NCBI GenBank assembly: GCA_029891345.1
Contig: CM057000.1
Span: 133,102,163 to 133,166,162, forward strand
Direction of reading: 5' to 3'
Origin: Dryococelus australis
Taxonomy: Eukaryota; Arthropoda; Insecta; Phasmatodea; Phasmatidae
Length of the DNA stretch: 64,000 bases
Part shown: positions 10,630 to 22,269 of the stretch, one piece after another
Layout of the letters: each line of letters begins with the position of its first letter
How positions within the stretch are numbered: position 1 is the first letter of the stretch
Notes under the pieces: generated by a model
The model's database searches: none
What the model saw: the letters and a program-made list of their open reading frames with translations, nothing else
What the model was told of the DNA's origin: nothing
Program-made: the position numbers and the translations under genes

Positions 10630-12231
10630 TATAGGCTATCCACAGTAATGCGAGCACTTTTTGAAGCCCTCGCATTTGGAATAAAGGTCAAAAAATTAAT
10701 TTTTTTTTGTAGCCTTAGACGTTAACTTTTTAGTCTGATGAAATATATACACTGTGTCTGTTACTTACATGGTAATTTTATTATAACAGCTAGTTTTACA
10801 TTAAAGAGGTAAACTTCAAAACTGTTCACTTCAGCAAAAATGTTAATGTAAATAGTTGATCCAGCTAGCTTCTTATTTCTACTGTCAGCTGTCACATAGC
10901 TATTATAAATAAATTCCTATTCATAAATATATCAGTTCAACACATATGTCTCTTAAGTATTCAGATTTAATGTACGATTGTATATCATTAAAGAAAAATA
11001 ATAATAATATTGGAATTCTGAAAGAGCAGGAAATATAAGCAAATGACTTGAATTACATATAAATAGTCTTGTAAGGTTTGTTTTCTTTTGAATACAATTA
11101 TTAAATTCATGTGATATTTACTGATTAGAAATTATATGCTCCTCTGACGAATATTCAAGATGGATCAAAATTTAAAATTACATCAAAATATATTGTCAAT
11201 GCTAATGATGAAATTCCTGCATCAAATAACCCTAACTTTCATCCATTAAATTATCAGTAGTGGAGAGAACAACACTATTGCAATGACCACTTCAATAAGA
11301 TTAGTTAAACTTCGTCGCTGATCCAGTTTTAGCGATCATAAGCTTGTAGAGGACTTATCTGACGCTGTAACTTGAGGAATGGCAAACGATCTGTAGGCCT
11401 TCTCCCGCCGACTTGATGGAACCTCATGAAGTACGTCGTCGCTGCTCTCGGGGTTAAAGAGGGGGGAGGGGAGGGGACGTCGTACTTCGCGTCGATCTGC
11501 CGTAGAATGAACCCGATTGTACAGCAGCTAACTAGTTGACTCTGGAGTTGAGATCTGACCTCCTCGATGAGATGGGACTACTCGCCGTCAGAAATCTCTT
11601 CTCTGCCGTCTTGAATATCATTGAATACTATGCAGAGTCTTCTTCCAAATTTATCAGCAAACTAAATTAACTTGCATGTTTCACGTATTTAAACTCATCT
11701 TCCTCTTGTGGAAATAAAACGTTTTGTTAATACGTTACAACGATAATTATTATCTTACTTTTCAAAATAATTTAAATTTGATACAACGAAATATTTCCTC
11801 AATATTCTTGCAGAACTTTCTTTAGACGAACACTTTTCCTTCTGTTCTATATTTTATTCCAAACAAACTTATTTTCTAAGTCATGTTATTCGCCCCTATC
11901 AACCAGTGCTTTTTAATTTTTTTTTCGAAAAAGACCTGCGAGTAAGGTGTATGCTCAGTCATAGACAACAAAACATTAAATCATCTCCAAATAATATTTG
12001 AATACTTTTAAAACGTATCTGAATATCGGTAAAGTTATGATGACTTATACCTCGTGTAAAAAAATAATTAACCTATGCAAAATAAGGTTAAATCATAAAT
12101 TAAAACAGAGCAAAGAAAAACCAGTTGTTACATTATTTTAAAAAGTGTGGGGATGTTTAAAACAATGGCTAATAGGAAAAAAAGTAACGAGGGCCTCAAA
12201 AATGCTCACTTAACGATGGATAGCCTATAGC
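10630..12231 (+). mobile_element. Family A MITE split by a 1.3-kb insert
   Basis: The left part (10630-10790) and right part (12133-12230) match the two halves of the 240-bp A copies at 16381-16620 and 41553-41795. The left reads TATAGGCTATCCACAG with GAGCACTTTTTGAAGC; the right reads GGGCCTCAAAAATGCTCAC and TAGCCTATAG. Interior sequence from about 10791 to 12132 is foreign and holds the minus-strand decayed frame described separately. It may be an insertion or a captured host fragment. Confidence 0.7.
11246..11690 (-). pseudogene. Decayed frame with BH3-like motif and hydrophobic tail
   Basis: On the minus strand, one frame gives an acidic stretch (PQEEDEF), then a segment ending FADKFGRRL (11647-11673 and on) in a context with K-L-I two codons before a stop codon. 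That fits L-x-x-hydrophobic-A-D-x-F, the BH3 pattern of BH3-only apoptosis proteins. A Ser/Pro-rich region follows in another frame, with KLDQRRS leading into a hydrophobic tail (LIEVVIAIVLFSPLLII) before a stop at 11246-11248. At least two frameshifts and three stops interrupt it. The match to BH3 is a short-motif reading by eye. It could be an unrelated tail-anchored protein or chance. Confidence 0.3.
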
Positions 12232-13057
12232 AGCGATTGGGCAACTTATGTGCGTGTAAGTGTAACTCTTATCACTCCCTTGCTTTGGGCCTCAATTGTG
12301 GAAATAGTTTTAAGTAAAGAACACCCTTAACTTAACTGCCTCGGTTTACTTATCCAACACATAGGGCGTACAGACTGTTGCTGTGTTTTGAAGCAACTAC
12401 TTCTTGCGAATACCACAGTAATTGTTATGTTAGATGTTATTCTGAAAATAATTAATTTTCGTGGAATTTCCAAATTGGTTTTTTTTTTATTCTTTGTAAG
12501 TTGAATTTTGAATTGAAGATGAGTAATTTGCAAATACGTAATTATGAATTTTGCGGAACGCTTGCATGAATATTACTATATAAAAAAATAAAATAAAAAT
12601 AAAAATAAAAAAGCTCTCGCGTTTCAAGCAGGCATATGGACAATAAATTACAGTCACGCAACATAGCCTCAAGTGACCACAGGCAATTCTGTGGGACCAC
12701 AATAGGGAAAAAAGTGAAAAGAGAACTGCCACCAGATGTTGCGTTGCAAGATGTTTAAAACTCCGCTCCCGCTTTTATTCAACGCAGCATGACAGATGGG
12801 ATAGTTGAACTTGAAGACTCTTTTTCTTCCCCCCCCCCCTTTGCGTTTAACATCTGGCGTCTGATTCGGAAGGTCAGATCACTCCTGCGAAGGCATGTAT
12901 TTTCGCACTAGTAAATCTGCATCGTATAACATCTGACACCATGATTTATGACAGTCGAGTCGTTTGGTAATCTTACCCTTGGATTTAGAATTGTACGACA
13001 GTGTCTCACTTCACACGATTAAGCGTAAAAATGGCTAAAGGCCAAAGTCAATCCTGT
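12232..13057. other. No gene recognised
   Basis: It contains an A/T-rich (ATAAAA)-type stretch near 12575-12610 and a C tract at 12829-12839. No repeat family recognised. Confidence 0.4.
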
Positions 13058-13301
13058 TATAGGCTATTCACGGTAGAGTGAGCACTTTTTAAGGCCCTGC
13101 TAAAATTTCCCTTAGAGCCAATTTTTATCTTTCCGCCTCTTTTTAATATAAACAATGCAATGTGACTAATACACACAGTGTATACAATTCACCACTCTCA
13201 AAAGTTAACGTCTGCGCCTGCAATAAAACACATTTATTAGTGAATAATGCATGTTGGGAGGACCTTAAAAAGTGTTCACTTTACCGTGAACGGCTTATAG
13301 C
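13058..13301 (-). mobile_element. Family A MITE
   Basis: Complete 240-bp copy, opposite orientation to 16381. It begins TATAGGCTATTCACGG and ends TTTACCGTGAACGGCTTATAG in two parts; inside, the word ACACAGTGTATAC is shared with other A copies. TA flanks are compatible with a TA target site. Confidence 0.85.
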
Positions 13302-14540
13302 TGTAGTCTATGAGACACTTGGATATCGTTCCGACGAATAAATTCCCAGCCACGCGTGTCTTAGCCTCGATTTTTTTTCTAACCTACCTTAAAACGAAGA
13401 GAAGAGTCGGTGGTCCAGGGTAGCGATAGAGAGTCTCAGGGCTGAGCCCTATATGCCTATGCATGCAGGGAAGTGTCTAACTACAAGGGCGCATGCTCGC
13501 GGCTTTATTGGGATTGGACCAAGTTTACCTCCCATGCTAACTTACTCTGAACTATAAGTTAGGGGGGGACCAGCATAGGCACGATAATAACCCCTCGACA
13601 GAAAAGAATCGCAAGATTGCATGCAATTTGCGAATTAAAAAATATTTCTACTAGAACAGAGGATGGGAAAGGATAATCTTTATTGGAAGGGTGTTTGAAA
13701 CACTAGAAGAGAAAGATTGGTAAGGGAGCTATCTATCATTTTGATGATAGTAGAAGTTTATTGCGGATACAAGCGCAGCACAATAATTAGGCTAAAAATC
13801 AAGTAAATTTCTCACTTTCAAGAAACCTTTTTCAAATCTTCTGGAGACATCATTTATCTCTTCAATTTCATTCCCAAAATCAAGCAAGTCAAAATCAAAA
13901 TCAAGCTAATTCGATCCAAATCTGCAATCTTAATCAAGGGATGGCTTTAAGATCAGTAAATTTCTTTCAAAATCAAGCAAATCAGTGCCAAAATCAAGCT
14001 AATTCGATCCAAGTCTGCAATATAAATAGAACAATTTTTTTTTAAAGACCCATTGAGGAGGATCCTTTTTCAGGTCAGATGGGCCAAATTTAATCTAAAT
14101 CTGCAAGTCAAATTCAATTAGTCAAAGGAAAAATATCATAAAATTTGATGAAAATTCTTAAGAGAACTCTAAATAAATCATGCGTAAATTTTCCAATTTC
14201 CATTTCTTTTGAGCCTACATATGACATAAAAGCTTCTTTATCATTTATTAGTTTCGAAGCATTTTTATCAAGTATCTTCGCATAGCGCTCTGGTAATGAA
14301 ATTTTAAACTTACCATCTAGAATACAATTAATTTTTTAAAATCAAAATTAGATTAATAAATTTCAAAATCTGTGGCAGTAAACCATTCATTTTGTCGAGG
14401 TCTTGTAGTTTACTGAATTCAAAGTAATTGTTCAACTAGTTGAGCAGAGTTTCCATTTTTGATTTATAAAGAGAAAAACTGGAATTTTCAACAGGCCAAT
14501 TCTTATACTTGAATGGAAACTAGGTTAGATGAAGTATGCA
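13302..14540. other. No gene recognised; one local tandem duplication
   Basis: A GC-richer patch at 13400-13560 carries no open frame that I trust. A 93-bp direct duplication lies at 13870-14025, marked by AAGCTAATTCGATCCAA at 13904 and 13996. The rest is AT-rich and rich in CAAAATCAAG words. Confidence 0.45.
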
Positions 14541-14956
14541 TATTGTAGTCGATTCACGGTTAATTCGAACATATCTGAAGTACTGCTGAAGTTCTTCTTT
14601 CAGGCTATTTCTCTGCATCATGCCAACAAAGCTGAATCTAGTCTGGAAAATTACACCGAAGGGACTGCACGCTGCAATCGTGCGCACTCAGTGTAGTAAT
14701 ATTTACGTAAGAACTACTTCGTACTAGGCATTGCCAACAAACCTGTTTTCTCACTGTGTTTATCCATATAAATTATAAATTAAATATTAAAATTTATAGA
14801 TAAAATATAAGCTTGAAATATACGTTAAAGTTTAAACTAACCAAAGTAACGTATTGTAATACATGGTATATTTCGGAAATAACCAAACACGTCTTCCTCG
14901 GTTTATTTTTCAAAGGTTAGATTCAAAAAGTGTGAAGAAACCACGAATAGAGTATA
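14541..14956 (+). mobile_element. Family C MITE
   Basis: It shows GTCGATTCACGGT at the left and AAGTGTGAAGAAACCACG with AATAGAGTAT at the right, with AACTACTTCGTACTAGGC and CTGTTTTCTCACTG between. Whole-length match to 39330-39769. Confidence 0.75.
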
Positions 14957-15154
14957 ACATAAACAGTGTTATAATTTCAAATCCTAACCACGTTTTTTTA
15001 TAATATTTTAGGCAGAAAAGCACCCTAATGTCGGAATGCGGGTAGTGCTAATGCGCAACGCACATGCTCACTTTACCTCATATTTCCTCCACGGTAAAAA
15101 CCATACATTAAATAAAATTAAAACTTAAATATTCATGCAGGGGAAATTTTCTTA

Positions 15155-15590
15155 GGTAAAGGCTGTTCACGATAAAGTGAGCACTTTTGAAATCAACCTT
15201 AGCAAAAAGTCACTGCTCCTAACTTCATATATTTTAAAGCGCCAACTGAATGACATGTACCCAGTAAAATTGGTAACGATGGATGGAAAGTAGTTCCGTA
15301 TCTTAACGTCAAATAAAAAGTGTTAGGTAACCATTTGCGATAACTTGGGACATTTATTTTTTCCTTCGCTTATCTGTTTCTTAATGCATCAAAGTATAAA
15401 AATTACCAGATTAGTAATATATTTTATTTTCCAATAATTTCACAGTTTCTCCTGGCCGACGCATGAATAAAGTGATGAGGCCCATGGCAAAATTAATTTG
15501 AGATAAGGTGGGAAAATACACCACGTGCATGCAAGCAGATCTTGAGTTGATCTTTCAAAACTGCTCATTTTACCGTGAACGACCTGTATC
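15155..15590 (+). mobile_element. Family A2 MITE, near full length
   Basis: The left end GGCTGTTCACGATAAAGTGA and right end CATTTTACCGTGAACGACC form inverted ends of about 28 bp. The core has GTTAGGTAACCATTTGCG and TGGCCGACGCATGAATAAAG. Length is about 435 bp, with no coding. Confidence 0.8.
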
Positions 15591-16180
15591 ATAATGCGAA
15601 TCACATATTAACTTTTTTCTTTTACATTTTGTGCAGTTAAAAGGAAAAAGATTAGGGAACCTGGATTCTTCGTAGTCCGCCAGCAAGCAAGCCGCGCTAC
15701 GAGCCACATCTGAGGCGCATTCCGAAACAAGTCCGGTAATCGATGACGACAAGTGCTTCGTCTGGGATTTGCTTCGGATCAGGCGGGGCGCGGGCGATGG
15801 AGGAGGCGCTTTTGAGCAGCGGCAGCCTTCGGGGGGCCCTCGCTGCCTTTCACGTCCGCCTCCTTTGAAGACTGCAGGCGCACGTAAACCCCGGGCCCCG
15901 GAGAAGGAGCGGCCGCGTAGCCCGAGATCGACGGGTATACGTGCAAGTTGTTACTTCAGGTCTGGCGAATCCTTCCCCCGACTTGAAAACACGCTCGTCT
16001 CCCTAACAGCGCCGGGTAAAGTTTATATGTTCGCTACTCGGCATCTCCCTACACCGGCAATACAGCATGCGAGGAAGAGACCTTGGCTTGCGCGCAATGG
16101 AAACCAGTCTCTGGCTACGTCGTTGGATCTCGATCATTTAGAGAAAAGCAACATACACCATACACACCAGGGGCTTTCTA
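15591..16180. other. GC-rich unassigned stretch with open frame
   Basis: A plus-strand open frame (15769-16221, 150 codons) starts with a non-ATG codon. It is Arg/Pro-rich and runs 40 bases into the TTAA element downstream. No domain is recognised. Length is within what GC-rich DNA gives by chance, and the run into a mobile element argues against a real C-terminus. A lost host exon cannot be excluded. Confidence 0.35.
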
Positions 16181-17074
16181 TTAAGCCCCTGTCACACTGT
16201 CAAATTTTCGCCTTCAACTAAATTTGACAATAAAATTTGAAAATAAATTATACAGCGATAAAGTTTTTCCTTGCAACAAATTTGATCAAATAATATCACA
16301 TGAATTTGAAAATGTGTCACACAGTCAAATTTTTTTACTGGGAGGATCTAATTTTAAATATTATTTAAAAATTGTTTCCATATAGGCCGTTCACGGTAAA
16401 GTGAGCACTTTCTGAAGCTGTTTAATGAGACATAATAACCAATAAATACATTTCACTGTGGCCTTGGACTTTTGGTTTTGAGTACGGTGAATGTATACAC
16501 TATGTTTATTACTAACATGGCAGGGTTTACAATAACAAGTGGCGGAAGGATATAAACTGGCTGAAAGAAAAAAGGAACTAGGGCTTCAAAAGTGCTCACT
16601 TTATCGTGAACGGCCTATAGTAAGATATTGCTTTCGTTTTTCCATACAACCCATTACAGGAAGAAATGCAAGGAATGTTGTAATTTATTTTCGCTTCTTT
16701 AATAAATTCAAATTTTATTTATCAGAGATGTTTTCTGGACAATGAAATTTAATGCCTCTGAGTTCGTAATATTATGTGCAATATCCACTTAAAATATCAT
16801 TCATGCCCAGACGGCTTCTACATAAATTAATTATCTTCATAACACACTTTGTTTCCAGCAATTATTCGTTATTTTAAAGTTTCTTGGCGTCCATTTTTGC
16901 CGTGCTCGATTATGAATGGCTGAGACGGTAAACATCAAAGAAACATCCAACTTTTTCAGACAAATATGGCGGCGTTTATGACGTTTCAATGATGTCATAA
17001 CTGTCCAACTTTATCTGACCAAACTTATTGGAAGCAGTTTGAAGGGAAAATTTGACATTGTAACACGGGTTTAA
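16181..17074. mobile_element. TTAA-flanked piggyBac-like MITE (with nested A MITE)
   Basis: TTAA at 16181-16184 and 17071-17074 bounds matching inverted ends: CCCCTGTCACACTGTCAAAT on the left, and on the reverse strand of the right CCCGTGTTACAATGTCAAAT. A TTAA target with a CCC start is typical of piggyBac-type elements. The A MITE at 16381-16620 sits within, so A arrived later. No transposase. Confidence 0.75.
16381..16620 (+). mobile_element. Family A MITE, complete
   Basis: The best-preserved A copy. It starts TATAGGCCGTTCACGGTAAA and ends TTTATCGTGAACGGCCTATAG in two parts, so the ends are inverted repeats of about 30 bp. The core has ACACTATGTTTATTAC and GTGGCGGAAGGATA. The family size of 240 bp is taken from this copy and 41553-41795. 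Confidence 0.9.
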
Positions 17075-18157
17075 GTGGTTGCCACCAATGAGAAACTTTA
17101 ATTCCTTGCTAAGCTGAAAACGGGCTGTGAGCAAGGTTGGCAGGACGTTTACTACAATGTGTACTGACCATGAAAAGAGTGAGAGAATCTATAACTTATT
17201 AAAACTTACAGTTACAATAAATGTTTTATTTTCATAATACAATATTATTTGAAATTGTGATTAATAGATCTTCGTAGCATGGAAACGAATAAGATCATTT
17301 TATTGTCTGCATAGCTATAATATGTAGTACGAAACCTTGTAATATCGTACTTGATTAGTATAAAGTCCTTTGCTCGTGTAATTTAAAACAAATGCAGTTC
17401 CCTTTTCACTCCTTAGGCATGCATTTTTAGCGTGGCCTTGGACTCAAACACACTAAGATATAAAACTGTATTACTACGGTGCACAGATATTTCGTATTTC
17501 TATAACACCTGTATTCATAACAGATGACTACCCGAACAAGCTAAAACATACTTTGTATACGTACGACAGAGTTCTCAACTGAATGTGCCATATTTTAAGG
17601 GAAATGGTATTCCTAATATATGTTTATTAACTACGGTAGTCTTAAAATCACGCAGTCCTTTTGCCGGGAATCATAGACGAAGCACGTGCACAAACTCAGC
17701 GTTCATTGAGATCGCGCAGTCGTAAAACTTCTGAGTATCGAATATTCTTGCGTATTTCTTTTTTCCTCCAGCTTTATTTCTGCTTATTTTTACTCTCGTT
17801 TCGAGGCCAAGACATTAATTTCATTTTTGAACTTCTTGACATTGCTACTTTGTCTACCAAATAAAATGGCAGCATGCAGGACATACTTACAATCAAGTTT
17901 AAATTAGGACGTGTACACTCTCTCATTATGTTTGATCATGATAGTTTATGTTCTCATTACGTTAATGTTTAAAAGCTATATTTGGTTCCTAATCCTATCG
18001 ATTACAAGCGGAAGATACATAGCAGGAGACCTCATAGTTAAGCTCGATATTTTAAAATACCATTCATTAGATGTTTTAAAAAATACTTTGAAAGATTGTT
18101 GTAGTTTTAAGGCATTACACAAGTACCCGACGATCTCTGGCCGTATTACACTCTAAA
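17075..18157. other. No feature recognised
   Basis: Plain AT-rich sequence. Two short open frames (17661 and 17911) are hydrophobic and low in information. No splice-bounded exon or repeat match was noticed. Confidence 0.4.
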
Positions 18158-18736
18158 TCGAAATAAGTGAGGATTTCACTGTTTCAGTAAGTCAACCGTA
18201 TCTGGCTGATTCAATAGTCACTTCAGTGAATTTAACTGATGAATCAGTGAAAAAAATGCCAGATTTCTTTCACTTATTGATTCAGTGACATTTTCCACTG
18301 ATTCTTCAGTTTTTTTTTCACTGTTTACTCAGTGATTTATTTTTGACTGATGGATTAGTTAAATAACGTGTGAAAATTACCATCCAACAACGTTTGAAAA
18401 GGGCCGTTAAAAAAGTGTATCAAGTGAAATAACAACGAATAAACTAATAAAACCAATACAAAATACTTTCTAAAACGTGTTTCGTCTTTCAAAACGCCAT
18501 TTTACGAGGTAATATGAACACACAGTCTTTCATTCCGTTTTTACGTCTTTCATTTCGTTTTCATGTAATCATCACAGCGCTCTGTTTGAAGGTTTAAACT
18601 GCATGTAATGTGATGACGAGAGTGCACTTATATATACTATTCGTTTTAAACAATCCTAACGGTACCAGTTAAACTAAACACGAAAAGTAAGAACATACAA
18701 TTTAAATATTTACGATTCCTCAAATTACATTAAGTT

Positions 18737-18800
18737 GGTGTGGTAGCGCAGGTGGTAAGGTACGAAAGATGTGTCGGTTCAATCCCGGCTACCCCCCGAA
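18737..18800 (+). repeat. tRNA-like module in B copy 2
   Basis: A-box-like TGGTAGCGCAGGTGG and B-box-like GGTTCAATCCC lie about 21 bases apart, closer together than in B copy 1 through a deletion. No tRNA cloverleaf closes. Confidence 0.5.
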
Positions 18801-18931
18801 ACTTTTTTTGCTTTTTTTAAATTAAGATAAATTTCACGTAATTATTTGGATACATTCAATAAAACCAATATTTAATTCGCCACTGTAGTCTGCCGTCACT
18901 AATTCAATCAGTGAAGTTTTTTCTGTGAAAC

Positions 18932-19097
18932 AATCAGTGGTTTCCCACTGGTTCTAAGTGGAGCCATTTTCGCTGATTCTAGTAGTTGAATGTCACTGCG
19001 AATCAGTGGTTTCCCACTGGTTCTAAGTGGAGCCATTTTCACTGATTCGAGTAGTCGAATGTCACTGCGAATCAGTGGTTTCCCACTGATTCGAATT
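18932..19097 (+). repeat. 69-bp direct repeat, about 2.4 copies
   Basis: Copies start with AATCAGTGGTTTCCCACTGG at 18932, 19001 and 19070 (the last partial). The other B element has only one unit here. It lies inside the B terminal region. Confidence 0.85.
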
Positions 19098-19154
19098 ATG
19101 AGTGTACACTTCGCAATTTACTGAATTAGCAGTAAGTATGGTTGAATTAGAACT

Positions 19155-19533
19155 CTGTTGACAGTCAACTGATTACAGATAGTGCTGTCTGTTTACAGTC
19201 AACTGATTACAGATAGTGCTGTCTGTTGGCAGTCAACTGATTACAGATAGTGCTGTCTGTTGGCAGTCAACTGATTACAGATAGTGCTGTCTGTTGGCAG
19301 TCAACTGATTACAGATAGTGCTGTCTGTTGGCAGTCAACTGATTACAGATAGTGCTGTCTGTTGGCAGTCAACTGATTACAGATAGTGCTGTCTGTTGAC
19401 AGTCAACTGATTACAGATAGTGCTGTCTGTTGGCAGTCAATTGATTACAGATAGTGCTGTCTGTTGAAGTCAACTGATTACAGATAGTGCTGTCTGTTGG
19501 CAGTCAACTGATTACAGATAGTGCTGTCTGTTG
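19155..19533 (+). repeat. 34-bp minisatellite, about 11 copies
   Basis: Near-identical 34-bp units each contain GATTACAGATAGTGCTGT and an inverted GTTGAC/GTCAAC pair. One unit is 33 bp. Units vary mainly at one G/A position (GTTGGC or GTTGAC). There are no spacers, so it is not a CRISPR array. Confidence 0.95.
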
Positions 19534-19849
19534 AGGAAAGTTGTAGTCGCATTGCTTAACATCCTGGAATAAAAAAAAATCATAAATAGATCAATGGAAA
19601 AATTAATAATTTCATTTATAAAGAAAATTTTTAGTTACGTTTACATTAAAATGTAACACATTCCACAACGTGTCACTGGAATCTAATTCATGCGTAGTTA
19701 TTTGTTTTGTATTAGGTCTATACAATTGCGTAAATTCGTGAAAACATAATTTATATATTTATAGTATTAAGCGACCCCCGCAATTTTCTTTGCCGTATTA
19801 TGTTCAAAACAAATATGGTGGCGATTCAGGATTTGTTAAATTATCATTT
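19534..19849. other. No feature recognised
   Basis: AT-rich sequence between the minisatellite and a tRNA-like segment. Nothing assigned. Confidence 0.4.
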
Positions 19850-19921
19850 AACCGGGAATCGAACCAGGTTCGCCGTGGGGGAGGCCAGCATTCTAACCTT
19901 TACATCACCGCTGCTTCGCAT
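19850..19921 (-). repeat. tRNA-like segment
   Basis: On the minus strand it reads GGTTAGAATGCTGGCCTC followed by a B box GGTTCGATTCCCGG. It resembles the body of a glycine tRNA with a CCC-type loop. The acceptor ends do not pair, so I call it a SINE head or tRNA pseudogene, not a gene. Confidence 0.45.
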
Positions 19922-19929
19922 AGTGTTTG

Positions 19930-20145
19930 AAATACTTGCTTTTCCACGAAACGACTAAAGGGGCGTATAATGTACTGATGTGCGAAAAGAACACACGCTC
20001 CGGACGAGGCTTGTTGAATGCTTCTAAGGCTTCACGCATGATAGAAACACTGTTCCAAAGCACTTCAACATGGCTTAAAACAGCTTTATCCAAAGCTGTG
20101 GAACAAAAAATATACGCGTCAGATGCAAAGAAGACGTGGTTTTGT
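19930..20145 (+). repeat. Family F repeat, fragment
   Basis: Shares the order ACACGC, TTCACGCAT, GAAACACTGTTCCAAAGCAC, ACATGGCTTAAAACAG and ATATACGCGTCAGATGC with 28290-28500 and (inverted) 44270-44490. Confidence 0.55.
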
Positions 20146-21021
<876 letters not shown>

Positions 21022-21188
21022 GGTCTTCGCAAGCAGACTAAAATGATCATTGTCATACAGTAAGTCATTATAAACAGGTTTTAGAACTTGGGAAAGTATT
21101 TTTTTTTTTTAATAAAAATTAAAAAAATATTGGCAAACTAATTTTGTTAGTACTACATCGATATTTCTTTGGCCATAGTAGAAGTAAA

Positions 21189-21862
21189 CAAAGGTCATCC
21201 ACGGTAGAGCGAACACTTTTGAAATCAACCAATGGAAATAATCACTGTCCATAACTAGACGTATAATGGAGTACACACAGACACACAAGTTTACAGTAGA
21301 GTTGAAAGTGCAAAAAAAAAAAAAAAAAAGTTCTGAGACCAGGTGTTATTTTAATAGCGTAATATATAAAATCAAGGTTCCTGAAGTATAAGGTTCTTTG
21401 TGTAATACGCACGAGAGCGCAGATTTGCATATAATTTACACATTTATTGGCTGTTCACGCTTGATTAAGCACATTGGAAACGTCACTGCCTCTACCTAGA
21501 TTTATTTTAACATGTTTGCTGATTGTCATGCGCCCAATAACATTGGCAATGACTGAAGGAAAGTAGTTCCATTACTTAACGTTGAATTAAAAACGTTTGG
21601 TAAACATTTGTGAACGCTGAAATGGCTTCTTTTGCGTTCTGCTTTTTTTTTTAAATCCAGATAAGTGTCAAAAATATTGAATTCGTGAAATAATAATTTT
21701 TCTGATAATTTCACTGTTTCACTCGACCGGCGCATGCGTAATGCGACCGGGTCAGTGGCGAAGTTAATTTTACACATGGAGGAAGAATAAGCTACAGTAT
21801 GTACATGCAAGTAGATCGTGAGCAGATCTTTCAAAAGTGCTCACTTTGCCGTGAACTGCCTA
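21189..21862 (+). mobile_element. Family A2 MITE, end fragment plus second copy
   Basis: 21189-21252 is an A2 left end (CATCCACGGTAGAGCGAAC, AATCAACCAATGG). 21448-21862 is a second, more complete copy starting GGCTGTTCACGCTTGATT and ending GTGCTCACTTTGCCGTGAAC. An A tract lies between at 21312-21329. Confidence 0.6.
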
Positions 21863-21924
21863 CACTTTCCTTAAATTCCCTCATTTTAACTTAAATGACG
21901 CATTTATGAAGTGAGGCGTTCCAT

Positions 21925-22023
21925 GACAATTTTATTTAAAATATGGCGGAATGATAAAAATATAGTACAAGTTGATCCTAGCGGGACTTTCAAAATAGTT
22001 CAGTTAACTGTGAACAGCCTATA
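21925..22023 (+). mobile_element. Family A MITE, right half
   Basis: TATTTAAAATATGGCGGAAT and the end GTTAACTGTGAACAGCC match the right half of 41553-41795. The left half is missing. Confidence 0.55.
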
Positions 22024-22134
22024 CTTTGAGTGCAGGGAAATAAGTATAATCTGTTCGCAGTTTCTTCATAATTTTGGATCGTTTACATTTTGTTTATAAA
22101 CCTCCACTTCTTGTTAGTGTAAACCCTGCCACGT

Positions 22135-22268
22135 GAGTAATAAACACAGTGTATACATTCACCAGAACCAGAACCAAAAGTTCGAGGCAACAATGAAATG
22201 CATTTATTGGTGAGATTGCGTCTGATGTAACAGCTTTAATTAGTGCTCACTTTACCGTGGACGGCATA
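22135..22268 (-). mobile_element. Family A MITE, partial
   Basis: ACACAGTGTATACATTCACC, AAAAGTTCGAGGC and AGTGCTCACTTTACCGTGG match the copy at 34203-34440 in the same orientation. One end is missing. Confidence 0.65.
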
Positions 22269-22269
22269 T

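Larger units (their letters stand above)
18158..19130 (+). mobile_element. Family B hAT-like element, copy 2
   Basis: Uninterrupted relative of 4400-6713. Both share the left block (GATTTCACTGTTTCAG, CACTTATTGATTCAGTGAC), the middle (TTTCATTCCGTTTTTACG) and the right block (TCAGTGGTTTCCCACTGATT). The right end is expanded by 69-bp repeats. No open frame. I could not see a certain target duplication here. Confidence 0.7.

Noticed and set aside
15769..16221. 150-codon frame as a possible gene
   Set aside because: Non-ATG start, no domain, and its end is inside a transposable element.
19155..19533. CRISPR-like repeat array
   Set aside because: Units are contiguous without unique spacers and the sequence is eukaryotic; it is a minisatellite.
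19850..19921. Glycine tRNA gene on the minus strand
   Set aside because: The T-arm and anticodon region look right, but the acceptor strands do not pair.
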